Assembly (NCBI GenBank): GCA_020629175.1
Contig: JAHDDU010000008.1
Coordinates: 1 to 64,000, forward strand
Direction: 5' to 3'
Length of the DNA stretch: 64,000 nt
Origin: Flavimaricola sp.
GTDB lineage: Bacteria > Pseudomonadota > Alphaproteobacteria > Rhodobacterales > Rhodobacteraceae
The stretch's first letter is position 1; each line of letters begins with the position of its first letter. A program made the position numbers and the translations under genes. Shown in pieces: positions 49,387 to 58,172 of the stretch. Under the pieces are notes generated by a model. It had not been told where the DNA came from. It saw only the letters and a program-made list of their open reading frames with translations, and did no database searches.

Positions 49387-50517
49387 TCAACCCAGCCTGA
49401 CAGCCTCGATTACAGTGGTGACAAAGGGACGTCGGCTGCGGTGTAATTTGATCTGCGCAAAGCCCGCATCTGTCAGCATGGCTTTAATCTGCTGCGCGGA
49501 TCTGGCCCGCCCCGTGCGCATCGCCATGCAGTAAAGCGCGAAATAGGCATCCCCTGCCCGTTCAGGGTTATCGCCGCCCGTCATCGGCTCAGATACGATC
49601 AATCGCCCGCCCTTCGGCAGTGCCGCGTGAACGGAGCGCAGCAGCGCCATCACCGTCTCATCGCTGTGGTCGTACAACACCCGCACTAGGCTGATGACAT
49701 CCGCGCCGAGCGGAAGCGGATCGTCGCGAAACGATCCGGGATGCGATGTGAAGCGCTCCAACGCGCCCAGATCAACCATGCGATCCCGAGCTGCAGGAAC
49801 AACGGCGGGCAAATCAAACAGATCGAGCGCGATGTCCGGATACGCTTTGGCAACTGCGCCAAGAAACGCCCCAGTTCCACCACCAACGTCCAAAATGCGT
49901 GCCGCACCCGCAAGCGAAGCAATGTCGAGCGTGTCCGCCGCAACCAGCGACTGGCTGTCTGACATCAATTGAGAATACCGTTCTGCAGCCTCCGGGTCTT
50001 TGGCCGCACCAGCACCAAAAACATAGGGCCAGAACGCCGCGAGCTCGGTCTCTACTTCGCCGCGAAAAAAGGCCACGGGATCGGCTAGATCACGGTAGAG
50101 CACGTCATGATGGCGGATCATGTCCGCAAGCCCCGGCACACCTGCCAAGGCTGCGCCTCGACGGGTCAATTGCATTCCGCGGCGGCCACGCTTGAGCAGC
50201 CCAAGCGACACGCCGCCGTTAAGCAGCACCTCCATACGATCCGGTGGAATGCGAGTGGCATGCGCTAAGTGAGAAACGGAAATAGGACCGTCCAGCAGCC
50301 GATGAGGGATGTCCAGCTGTACCAGCGCTTGCAATATCTGGCTGTGACAAAAGCCCGCCACCAGATCGAACATCGCCTCCCCTTCGCGCCGGACAATCCG
50401 ACGTGTCAGAGGAAAACGCGCAGCCCAAGCCTGAAATCCTGGAGAAGCGATGAGCCGCGCAAACCCCCTACGCTTTTGCGGCGAGGTGACAGGACCAGTG
50501 GCGGCGCTATCGCTCAT
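49387..50517 (-). CDS. crtF: Hydroxyneurosporene O-methyltransferase CrtF
   Basis: This SAM-dependent enzyme methylates the C1 hydroxyl group in spheroidene synthesis. An N-terminal dimerisation/winged-helix domain precedes the SAM motif ILDVGGGTGAFLGAVAKAYP, then EPMTGGDNP. ATG 50517 (MSDSAATG) gives 376 residues; a GTG at 50556 in the same frame could add 13, and neither has a clear ribosome site. It lies 45 bases after crtE and stops next to the bchC operators. Confidence 0.93.
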   Translation of the reverse strand: MSDSAATGPVTSPQKRRGFARLIASPGFQAWAARFPLTRRIVRREGEAMFDLVAGFCHSQILQALVQLDIPHRLLDGPISVSHLAHATRIPPDRMEVLLNGGVSLGLLKRGRRGMQLTRRGAALAGVPGLADMIRHHDVLYRDLADPVAFFRGEVETELAAFWPYVFGAGAAKDPEAAERYSQLMSDSQSLVAADTLDIASLAGAARILDVGGGTGAFLGAVAKAYPDIALDLFDLPAVVPAARDRMVDLGALERFTSHPGSFRDDPLPLGADVISLVRVLYDHSDETVMALLRSVHAALPKGGRLIVSEPMTGGDNPERAGDAYFALYCMAMRTGRARSAQQIKAMLTDAGFAQIKLHRSRRPFVTTVIEAVRLG

Positions 50518-50562
50518 TGCGCGCACCGATGTTTGGCAGTGGAAAAAGAGCCCCACATAGGT

Positions 50563-51441
50563 CTATTCGCCCGGAACCGTCCGCTTGCGCAGAGCAGCAG
50601 GCACGATCTTATTGGCATAGGCCTGCACCATCTGCGCCAGCGCAGCCTCCCCCGGACAGGCTGGAATGGAGGAGATGGCCCCCGCAAGTATGTTATCGAG
50701 CCGCTCAACCGCCCCGGCCACACCGAGAGTGGCAACCGCATTAGGCCGACCATGCAAATCATCCTGACCTGCCGGCTTGCCCAACTCTTGCGATGAACAT
50801 AGCGCGTCGCGCAAGTCGTCGGCCACTTGGAACGCCTCGCCAATGCGGGCGCCCAGTTCCTCCCAAGGCTCGGCATCTTGCCCGGCCGCCACCGCCCCCA
50901 TCTGGGTTGCGGCAATAAACAAAGCGCCAGTTTTGGCCTGATGATAGGCAGACAGATCAATCTCTGCCTCGCTCTCCCAGCCCTGTCCCGCGCAAATTCC
51001 AAACGGCATGCCCGTGCGCTTGCCCAAAAGCTGCACCAGTTCGAGCGCACGCTCCGGATGCTGAACCCCTGCCCGTGCGAGCACTTCAAAAGCCATAACG
51101 ATCAGGCTGTCCCCGGACAAAAGCGCGATCGGCTGTGAGAAGGCGCGATGCACGCTCGGCTTGCCCCGGCGCATGTCTGCGTCGTCAAACATCGGTAGAT
51201 CGTCATGGACAAGGCTCGCGCAATGGATCAGCTCAAGTGCCACAGCGGCAGCATCGCTCAGTTCCGGATCATCCTCTCTGCAGGCCATCGCGACAGACAT
51301 CAAGATCGTCGGCCTGATCCGCGCGCCACCCGGCGTCACCGAATAGTCAAGCGCTGCTGCCAATCGTCCTGGCGCGATCCCATTTTGCCCCACGCTAATC
51401 GCAGCGGTGAGGGCTGTCGCAATTCGCTCGGCTATGGCCAT
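50563..51441 (-). CDS. crtE: Geranylgeranyl diphosphate synthase CrtE
   Basis: This trans-prenyltransferase extends prenyl chains to C20 for carotenoids and the bacteriochlorophyll tail. The first Asp-rich motif is HDDLPMFDDADMRRG, and the second is FQVADDLRD. It has 292 residues from ATG 51441, with GGAG upstream. The open frame to 51492 crosses the operator and is rejected. Divergent from crtD. Confidence 0.95.
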   Translation of the reverse strand: MAIAERIATALTAAISVGQNGIAPGRLAAALDYSVTPGGARIRPTILMSVAMACREDDPELSDAAAVALELIHCASLVHDDLPMFDDADMRRGKPSVHRAFSQPIALLSGDSLIVMAFEVLARAGVQHPERALELVQLLGKRTGMPFGICAGQGWESEAEIDLSAYHQAKTGALFIAATQMGAVAAGQDAEPWEELGARIGEAFQVADDLRDALCSSQELGKPAGQDDLHGRPNAVATLGVAGAVERLDNILAGAISSIPACPGEAALAQMVQAYANKIVPAALRKRTVPGE

Positions 51442-51461
51442 GGCTGCGCTCCAATAATGTA

Positions 51462-51479
51462 TGTCATCTTTTTTGGACA
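51462..51479. promoter_or_regulatory. PpsR/CrtJ operator 1 between crtE and crtD
   Basis: TGTCATCTTTTTTGGACA fits TGT-N12-ACA exactly and lies seven bases from site 2. Confidence 0.85.
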
Positions 51480-51486
51480 GTGCATA

Positions 51487-51504
51487 TGTCAATTAGACTG
51501 GACA
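51487..51504. promoter_or_regulatory. PpsR/CrtJ operator 2 between crtE and crtD
   Basis: TGTCAATTAGACTGGACA is an exact match. On the minus strand it holds TTGACA (51487-51492), a possible crtE -35. The pair may control both divergent genes. Confidence 0.86.
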
Positions 51505-51534
51505 CATTCCGTCTGGGAGTCAACAATCCCAACC

Positions 51535-53109
51535 ATGACACCCTCATCCACACACAAAACGGTGGTGATCGGCGCGGGCATTGCCGGCCTCGCAGCGGCA
51601 TTGCGCCTTGCGCATGCAGGCCGCGATGTGACGGTGGTGGAACAACAATCCACCCCTGGCGGAAAGATGCGCACAGTCCCATCTGTCGCCGGACCAGTGG
51701 ATGCCGGCCCAACGGTCCTGACGATGAGACCCGTGTTCGAAGAATTGTTCGCCTCCGTTGGAGAGGCGTTGTCGGATCATGTCACCCTCACGCCACTTAA
51801 CACGCTTGCCCGACACCACTGGGATGACGGCACCGCACTCGACTTAATGGCAAATGAGGAGGAGAGTCGCGCAAACATCGCATGCGTATTCGGCAGCAAA
51901 TCGGCGCGGGATTACGAGCGGTTTGCCCGCAGGACACGCCGATTGTTCGAAGCGTTTGATGCCCCGATGATGCAAACAGCGACGCCCTCGCACCTGCGCC
52001 TGACCGGCACAGTGCTGACGAGGCCGCACCTGATCCGCGACATGGCCCCGCACAAATCCCTTATGCAGCACTGCAAAGACAGCTTTTCAGAGCCCAAACT
52101 CGCCCAGCTCTTTGCGCGCTACGCCACATATGTTGGCGGCCTGCCGACCCACTCACCGGCGCTCTTGTCCTTGATTGCCCACTCAGAGGCGCGCGGCGTC
52201 TGGTCTGTCAAAGGTGGCATGCATAAGCTGGCAGCCGCTATCGCCCATCTTGCTGCAAAGCGGGGCGCTCAGTTCCAATACTCGACCAAAGTTCAGGAGA
52301 TCGAAATCCAGAACGGACAGGTGCGTGGTCTGCATACCTCGCGCGGCGCAATGGCCGCCAACACGATCCTATTCAACGGAGATCCCCGTGCGCTCGAACG
52401 CGGGCTCCTGGGTCGCCGTGCGCAATCATCGGTGCCTAGACACTCCGTCGAAGAACGCAGTCTCTCTGCATGGGTTCACGCCTTTGCCGCCACACCGCAG
52501 GGAACCAACCTTGCCTACCACACAGTCTTTTTCGGCAACGATCCAGACGCGGAGTGGCAAGCCCTATCTTCGGGTCAAACACCCAAAGACGCCACGCTCT
52601 ATGTCTGTGCCCAGGACCGGGCCTCACCGGACCGACGTCCCGGACCTGAGCGATTTGAAATCATTCTCAACGGGCCCCCGCTGTCTGCCGGGCCAGACCA
52701 ACCAGAGGACATAGACGCATGTCAGACACAGGTCTTCAGCCGTCTCGCGGACTTCAACCTGACCTTCGACCGACCAGCCGGACCCACGAGCCTGACCACA
52801 CCCCAATCCTTTGCGAAGATGTTTCCCGGCAGCGCCGGGTCGCTCTACGGGCGCAGCCCGCATGGGATGACCGCAGGGCTGAAACGCCCGACAGCGCGGA
52901 CGAAGATTGTGGGGCTCTACCTCTGCGGGGGCGGGGCGCATCCGGGGGCGGGGGTGCCAATGGCAACGCTCTCCGCCCGGCACGCGGTAGAGGCGATATT
53001 GGCGGACCAAACTTTAACCTCGAGGTCCCGCCAAATGGCTACGCCTGGTGGTACATCGACGGCATCAGCGACGATGGCAAACGCGCCGTCTCAGTCATCG
53101 GTTTCATAG
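51535..53109 (+). CDS. crtD: Hydroxyneurosporene/methoxyneurosporene desaturase CrtD
   Basis: This FAD desaturase of the CrtI family introduces the 3,4 double bond. The N-terminal fold is VVIGAGIAGLAAALRLAHAG, and the C-terminal signature GGGAHPGAGVPMATLSARHA. It has 524 residues from ATG 51535, somewhat longer than the Rhodobacter enzyme because the frame runs on through the crtC overlap (tail SRQMATPGG...). The frame continues to 51205 upstream but lies in crtE. Confidence 0.94.
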   Translation: MTPSSTHKTVVIGAGIAGLAAALRLAHAGRDVTVVEQQSTPGGKMRTVPSVAGPVDAGPTVLTMRPVFEELFASVGEALSDHVTLTPLNTLARHHWDDGTALDLMANEEESRANIACVFGSKSARDYERFARRTRRLFEAFDAPMMQTATPSHLRLTGTVLTRPHLIRDMAPHKSLMQHCKDSFSEPKLAQLFARYATYVGGLPTHSPALLSLIAHSEARGVWSVKGGMHKLAAAIAHLAAKRGAQFQYSTKVQEIEIQNGQVRGLHTSRGAMAANTILFNGDPRALERGLLGRRAQSSVPRHSVEERSLSAWVHAFAATPQGTNLAYHTVFFGNDPDAEWQALSSGQTPKDATLYVCAQDRASPDRRPGPERFEIILNGPPLSAGPDQPEDIDACQTQVFSRLADFNLTFDRPAGPTSLTTPQSFAKMFPGSAGSLYGRSPHGMTAGLKRPTARTKIVGLYLCGGGAHPGAGVPMATLSARHAVEAILADQTLTSRSRQMATPGGTSTASATMANAPSQSSVS

Positions 53110-53933
53110 GATCGGTCTTTTCGCCTTGGTACAAATGGTCAGGCCGCACTTCGCCTGACAATAACGTCTGCATCAACGTTGCAACCTATGGCCCCGGCGG
53201 ACGGTTTACGATGACAGACCGGGGCCGCAGCGCGCTGCGGCAATCGCGCGATTGTTTTGAGGTGGGCCCAAGCCAGATGCACTGGAACGGTTCCGAGCTG
53301 GTGATCGACATCAATGAAATCGCATCTCCGCCGCTGATTTCTCGCGTCAGGGGCCGGATCACAGTGACACCACGAAGCGTCACATCGGTTGAAGTCCCGC
53401 TAACCCCGGATGGCGCGCACATTTGGCGACCGTTTGCCCCGATCTCGGACATTCAGGTCGATTTAGAGGCGAAGGGCTGGCAATGGTCCGGTCACGGGTA
53501 CTTCGATGCGAACTTTGGCACACGCGCGCTCGAAGAGGACTTCAAGTTCTGGACTTGGGGCCGTTACCCTACATCGGACGGTGCAATCTGCATCTATGAC
53601 GCCCAGCGCCGCGATGGCAGCACGCTGGACACGGCCATTGCGTTTGACCGGGACGGTTCCGCACGCGCTGTCTCGGCGCCGCCGCGGACAAAGTTCAAGC
53701 GATCCCTCTGGCAAGTTTACCGCGAAACCCGCGCTGATCCGGGAACGACACCGAAACAGGTGCTGCCAATGCTCGACGCACCATTCTACTCACGATCCGC
53801 CGTTCAGACACAGATCAACGGAGAGTGTGTGACCGGCGTACATGAGGCCCTGGACCTCCGCCGTTTTGCCTCGCCGCTGATCAAGCCAATGCTCGCTGTT
53901 CGCGTGCCGCGCCGCGCGAAATGGACGTTCTGA
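52998..53933 (+). CDS. crtC: Hydroxyneurosporene synthase CrtC (non-standard start)
   Basis: This enzyme hydrates neurosporene at C1. Family blocks are VPPNGYAWWYIDGISDDGKRA, FIGSVFSPWYKWSG and GYFDANFGTRALEEDFKFWTWGR. The conserved N-terminus begins near 53010, but the only ATG in frame upstream is at 52719, deep in crtD, and no GTG or TTG occurs between. I place the start at ATT 52998 with AGAGG (52989-52993) before it, giving about 311 residues; this is inference. A coupled start within crtD is otherwise likely. Confidence 0.8.
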   Translation: MGGPNFNLEVPPNGYAWWYIDGISDDGKRAVSVIGFIGSVFSPWYKWSGRTSPDNNVCINVATYGPGGRFTMTDRGRSALRQSRDCFEVGPSQMHWNGSELVIDINEIASPPLISRVRGRITVTPRSVTSVEVPLTPDGAHIWRPFAPISDIQVDLEAKGWQWSGHGYFDANFGTRALEEDFKFWTWGRYPTSDGAICIYDAQRRDGSTLDTAIAFDRDGSARAVSAPPRTKFKRSLWQVYRETRADPGTTPKQVLPMLDAPFYSRSAVQTQINGECVTGVHEALDLRRFASPLIKPMLAVRVPRRAKWTF

Positions 53934-53977
53934 GGCACGCACCCTAAAGTGTGAGAGCCAAAACGACGGACCTCACC

Positions 53978-55030
53978 ATGATCCCCATTTTTGACGGCCA
54001 CAACGATTTCCTATTGCGCCCCTTGAGGGACCCGCAAGCACGGGACTCACTCTGGAAAAAGGGGGATGGAACCGGGCACATTGATCTGCCGCGATTGAAA
54101 GCGGGCGGCATGGTGGGCGGGATGTTTGCGATCTTCGTGCCCTCGCCCGAGGACGTGGTCCCACATGACATCGACAGGCTGATGACCTGTGAAAGCTATG
54201 ACATCCCCCTGCCGCCCGCGATTACACTTTCGGAGGCGCAATCGACAGCTCTGACCATGGCAGGCCATCTGCATGCCTTGGCACGCGGAGGCACGCTGAC
54301 GCTGTGCACGCAGGCCAGCCAGATAGAGGCCGCGATAAGGGCAGGATCAATTGCAGCCGTCATGCATATGGAAGGGGCAGAAGCCATTGACCCGGACCTT
54401 GACGTGCTGCACCTGTTTCATCAGCTGGGCCTGCGCTCGCTCGGCCCCGTCTGGTCGCGCCCCACGATCTTTGGCCACGGCGTTCCGTTCCGGTTCCCCG
54501 GCGCGCCCGACACCGGACCGGGGCTGACAGAGGCGGGCAAGCGTTTGGTCATGGCCTGCAATGAGTTGCGCATCCTGATTGACCTTAGCCATCTGAACGC
54601 CAAAGGCATGGAGGATGTCGCGCGCCCGACTGACGCGCCGCTTGTTGCGACCCACTCCAACGCCCACGCCATCACACCCAGCACACGCAACCTCACAGAT
54701 CGCCAGCTCCACATGATCCGCGACACCGGCGGTATGGTCGGTCTGAATTTTGCGACAGTCTTTCTGCGGCCCGATGGGCAGCAAAACCCTGATACTGGTT
54801 GGGAGCCTCTCTTGCGACACCTGGATCACTTAATCACGCATCTGGGCGAAGATCACGTCGGCTTTGGGTCCGACTTTGATGGCGCCATGATTCCCAGTGG
54901 GATCGGGGACGCCGCTGGCCTGCCTAATCTTATCGCAGCGCTTAGGCGCCATGGATATGACGATGCCCTGCTCGCAAAACTTGGGGCTACGAATTGGATC
55001 AACACCCTGCGCCGCACCTGGGGCAAGTGA
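53978..55030 (+). CDS. Membrane dipeptidase family (peptidase M19) protein
   Basis: This zinc dipeptidase of the renal dipeptidase family, 350 residues, has N-terminal metal ligands in FDGHNDFLL, a bridging Glu region MHMEGAEAID, and LIDLSHLNAKG and VATHSNAH with further His ligands. No signal peptide is seen, so it is probably cytoplasmic. I choose ATG 53978; a GTG at 53951 is in frame. It is not linked in function to the pigment genes. Confidence 0.9.
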   Translation: MIPIFDGHNDFLLRPLRDPQARDSLWKKGDGTGHIDLPRLKAGGMVGGMFAIFVPSPEDVVPHDIDRLMTCESYDIPLPPAITLSEAQSTALTMAGHLHALARGGTLTLCTQASQIEAAIRAGSIAAVMHMEGAEAIDPDLDVLHLFHQLGLRSLGPVWSRPTIFGHGVPFRFPGAPDTGPGLTEAGKRLVMACNELRILIDLSHLNAKGMEDVARPTDAPLVATHSNAHAITPSTRNLTDRQLHMIRDTGGMVGLNFATVFLRPDGQQNPDTGWEPLLRHLDHLITHLGEDHVGFGSDFDGAMIPSGIGDAAGLPNLIAALRRHGYDDALLAKLGATNWINTLRRTWGK

Positions 55031-55032
55031 GA

Positions 55033-55060
55033 GCCAAGAAATTTCGCGAAATTTCTTGGC
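55033..55060. repeat. Perfect 28-bp palindrome between the dipeptidase and aroC genes
   Basis: The arm GCCAAGAAATTTCG is followed directly by its exact reverse complement, centred at 55046/55047. It lies two bases after the dipeptidase stop and 51 bases before aroC. It has no loop or T run, so it is either a cruciform-type or protein-binding repeat or a hairpin protecting mRNA. Confidence 0.85.
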
Positions 55061-55111
55061 CCCCCTCCGCGGATCGCCTATGCCTGCACCGCAGTCTGGG
55101 AAAGAGCCTTT

Positions 55112-56215
55112 ATGTCGTACAACACCTTTGGCCATCTGTTTCGTGTCACCACCTGGGGCGAAAGCCACGGTCCCGCCTTGGGGGCGACGGTCGACGGGAC
55201 TCCGCCCGGCATCGCGCTCGACCCCGCGATGCTGCAGCACTGGCTCGACAAACGCAGGCCCGGTCAGAACAAAAATACGACTCAGCGCAATGAGCCTGAT
55301 GCCGTCGAGATATTGTCCGGAGTTTATGAAGGCCGCAGCACTGGCACGCCAATCCAGCTGATGATCCGCAACACGGATCAGCGCTCCAAGGATTACGGCG
55401 ACATCCTGCAAACCTTTCGCCCCGGTCATGCCGATATCACCTACCATCAGAAATACGGCCTGCGTGATCCGCGTGGCGGCGGGCGCTCATCGGCCCGCGA
55501 AACCGCGGCGCGCGTGGCCGCGGGTGGTATCGCGCGGGCAGCTCTCGATCATTTGGTGCCCAGTATCGAGATCAAGGGCTATATGGTCCAAATGGGCGAA
55601 AAGACCATCGATCGGGAGCGGTTCGATTGGGGCGCGATTGATCAAAATGACTTCTGGTGTCCCGATGCCACGGCCGCCAAAGACTGGGAAGATTATCTCA
55701 CCTGGCTGCGCAAAGATGACCACAATTCCGTTGGTGCGATGATCGAAGTTGTCGCTCGCAATGTGCCTGCCGGCTTGGGTGCGCCGATTTATGGAAAGCT
55801 CGACACCGATCTGGCCGCGGCCATGATGTCGATCAACGCAGTGAAAGGCGTAGAGATTGGCGAGGGGATGGCCGCCGCCGCCCTCACCGGACGCGACAAC
55901 GCCGATGAGATATTTATGGGACCGGACGGACCAGACTACAGCTCAAACCACGCAGGTGGCATTTTGGGCGGCATCTCGACGGGACAGGACATTGTTGTGC
56001 GGTTTGCTGTCAAGCCAACGTCTTCCATCCTCAGCCCTCGCAAATCTATCCGTCTTGATGGCAGCCCAACCGAAGTGATCACCAAGGGCCGCCATGATCC
56101 TTGTGTGGGGATCCGGGCTGTCCCAGTGGGTGAAGCAATGATGGCCTGCGTCGTGCTGGATCATCTTTTGCGGGACCGTGGTCAAACGGGCGGAACCCGC
56201 GGCGCAATCGGCTAG
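55112..56215 (+). CDS. aroC: Chorismate synthase AroC
   Basis: This FMNH2-dependent enzyme makes chorismate from EPSP, the last shikimate step. The N-terminal block [20 protein letters not shown], the [24 protein letters not shown] segment, [24 protein letters not shown] and the late [12 protein letters not shown] are all present. It has 367 residues. GGGAAAG lies upstream of the ATG. Confidence 0.97.
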   Translation: MSYNTFGHLFRVTTWGESHGPALGATVDGTPPGIALDPAMLQHWLDKRRPGQNKNTTQRNEPDAVEILSGVYEGRSTGTPIQLMIRNTDQRSKDYGDILQTFRPGHADITYHQKYGLRDPRGGGRSSARETAARVAAGGIARAALDHLVPSIEIKGYMVQMGEKTIDRERFDWGAIDQNDFWCPDATAAKDWEDYLTWLRKDDHNSVGAMIEVVARNVPAGLGAPIYGKLDTDLAAAMMSINAVKGVEIGEGMAAAALTGRDNADEIFMGPDGPDYSSNHAGGILGGISTGQDIVVRFAVKPTSSILSPRKSIRLDGSPTEVITKGRHDPCVGIRAVPVGEAMMACVVLDHLLRDRGQTGGTRGAIG

Positions 56216-56219
56216 CGCA

Positions 56220-56254
56220 GGAGCCTCCGGCGGGAGTTTTCTGGTCAGATGAAG
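56220..56254. repeat. Intergenic repeat, copy E, after aroC
   Basis: GGAGCCTCCGGCGGGAGTTTTC followed by TGGTCAGATGAAG lies between the convergent aroC and DMT-exporter genes. The CTCC/GGAG stem followed by TTTT could end aroC transcription. It matches the copy inside bchB. Confidence 0.7.
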
Positions 56255-56256
56255 AG

Positions 56257-57186
56257 TCAGGTGCCGCCCGGCGGCATCGCTTTTTTCTGCTGGGCGCGTT
56301 CGAGTCCCAGTTGGCGTTCACGCCATATGATCAAGACACCCGCTGCGATGATCATGGCCGCACCCGCAAGGACCGTCGCAGTGGGAACCTCGCGAAAGAT
56401 GAAATAGCCAATTGCGATGGCCAGCAACATCGACACGTAGTCAAAAGGCGCGATGAGCGAGGCTTCAGCCAAACGGTAGCTGGTGGTAAGGCAGATTTGC
56501 CCGACACCTCCGATCAGGCCCGCAAGGAGCAACATTGCAAGTGTGCCTGCCGATGGCCAGACCCAGCCCCAAGGCAGCGTCAGCAGTGACAAGACAGACG
56601 CTGTGACCGAGAACCAAAAGACGATGGCCGCCGTTTCCTCGGTGGCCGTGAGCTTGCGGATATAGACTTGCGCGAGAGCGGCAAAGAACGCACCGCCCAG
56701 AACCAGCACTGCTCCAAGTGTTTCGCCTGTTGTCAGGTCTGCGCCGACAGAAAGCCGCGGGCTCAGGATCACGATCACTCCCGCAAGACCCAAAGCCACA
56801 GCCGTCAGTCGAAACAGCCGGACTTTCTCGCCCAGAAACATCGCGGCAAAGATCACCACAAAAAGGGGCGCCGCATAACCAATGGCTGTGACCTCTGGCA
56901 GCGGCAACAAACCGAGCCCGGCAAAGCCCAGCCCCATCGCCATGGTCCCAACCAGACCGCGCCAGAAATGGTTGAGCGGATGGGCCGTCTCCCACCCATG
57001 GCGCAGTTGCCCACGCGCCGCCAACCAACCAAGGATCACCGGAATGGCAAAAAAAGATCGAAAGAAAACCGCTTGACCCGGCGGCACCTCATCGCTGGCC
57101 GCTTTGATCAGCGAGGCCATGCAGACAAAAAGGCACACTGAGATGACCTTAAACACGATGCCACGGATGTTTTGCATGGGGGTCAT
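56257..57186 (-). CDS. DMT family (EamA) transporter
   Basis: This inner-membrane permease of 309 residues has ten hydrophobic segments in two EamA repeats, starting at residues 12-30 and about 158. It is similar in design to drug/metabolite exporters; the substrate cannot be inferred. Basic positive-inside tail (REREL-like WRERQLGLERAQQKK). It is convergent with aroC. Confidence 0.88.
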   Translation of the reverse strand: MTPMQNIRGIVFKVISVCLFVCMASLIKAASDEVPPGQAVFFRSFFAIPVILGWLAARGQLRHGWETAHPLNHFWRGLVGTMAMGLGFAGLGLLPLPEVTAIGYAAPLFVVIFAAMFLGEKVRLFRLTAVALGLAGVIVILSPRLSVGADLTTGETLGAVLVLGGAFFAALAQVYIRKLTATEETAAIVFWFSVTASVLSLLTLPWGWVWPSAGTLAMLLLAGLIGGVGQICLTTSYRLAEASLIAPFDYVSMLLAIAIGYFIFREVPTATVLAGAAMIIAAGVLIIWRERQLGLERAQQKKAMPPGGT

Positions 57187-57215
57187 TCTAACACATGGGG
57201 AGAGGTCTGAAATGG

Positions 57216-58172
57216 CTAAAGACCTTCGACCGCCTCATAGTGATCTACAAGGTCAAGCGGCACACCCGCTGAGCGAATGGTCTCAACATCCGCCACAGAC
57301 GCAGCACGTCTGGCCGTGCGCAAAATGATCCGTTTGATCCGCCCGGGATGACGCGCCACAGCCGCCGCATAGACGGCTGCATCCTTTTGCCCCGTGTCCC
57401 CAATCAGAATGAACGAAAGCTTCGGATTGGCTGCGAGGATCAGATCAATCTTCGCCCCCTTGTGCCCGTGGTGCCCGCCCCCCAGCAGGCTGGTCTCGTT
57501 CAGACCCAAATCGCGCAAGTACATCGGCCCGCGCGGGAGCCCCGCTTTGTCAAAAATTTCAACGAGGAACCCATGCAAATTCCACGGCGATGAACTGACA
57601 TAGAAGACTGGATTCAAATCACCCTGCGAAAGACGCACCATCAGATGAGCCGCGTCCTCAAAGACCAAACGTGTCCCGGCATTTCCCGTGAAGGTCGTCC
57701 ACAGATTGCGCGGCAGCGACCATGCTCCGGTCAGCATCATCGTGTCGTCAATATCAGAGATCACGCCGAACTGCGCATCCGGGTTCGGGATCATCACGGG
57801 AAGCTCGGCCGTCGTCTCTCCGACGGTTGCAGGCAGCGTGATCCAGCCGTGCGCCTCCCCACGCGGCAGCAAGGCCTCAAAGAACCCTTCGCCATCTGTT
57901 GTGCACTGCCTGCCCAAGACTGAGACCGAGACGCCCGCCAATTCGTCCGTCGCAAACAGGCTCGCCATGCCGCGCAGGTTGGCCCAGCGCCCTTGCCCTT
58001 CTTTCACCACCCGGCCCTGCAACCGCTCCAGCACGCGCCCGCGTAGAACCAGATGATCAGGCGTAGCATAGCCAACATAGGGGTCGATGACCGCCGTCGT
58101 CGTCCCCCGACGCCTTTGCCGCCACAGATCAAAACGCGCCTCAATCTGTGCCAATCGGGCAAGCAAGGTCAT
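57216..58172 (-). CDS. App1 family (DUF2183) phosphatase-like protein
   Basis: This 318-residue protein has the HAD-type catalytic motif GVISDIDDTMML (DxDxT) and later SFILIGDTGQKDAAVYAAAV. It resembles the yeast App1 phosphatidate phosphatase domain. A second region before it (GYATPDHLVLRGRVLER) is a typical N-terminal partner. No signal peptide. Its start overlaps the stop of the sugar dehydrogenase gene (ATGA), so they form an operon. Confidence 0.88.
   Translation of the reverse strand: MTLLARLAQIEARFDLWRQRRRGTTTAVIDPYVGYATPDHLVLRGRVLERLQGRVVKEGQGRWANLRGMASLFATDELAGVSVSVLGRQCTTDGEGFFEALLPRGEAHGWITLPATVGETTAELPVMIPNPDAQFGVISDIDDTMMLTGAWSLPRNLWTTFTGNAGTRLVFEDAAHLMVRLSQGDLNPVFYVSSSPWNLHGFLVEIFDKAGLPRGPMYLRDLGLNETSLLGGGHHGHKGAKIDLILAANPKLSFILIGDTGQKDAAVYAAAVARHPGRIKRIILRTARRAASVADVETIRSAGVPLDLVDHYEAVEGL

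Noticed and set aside
52719-52997. N-terminal extension of crtC to the ATG at 52719
   Set aside because: These residues are a shifted reading of crtD and resemble no CrtC sequence; the conserved part begins at about 53010.
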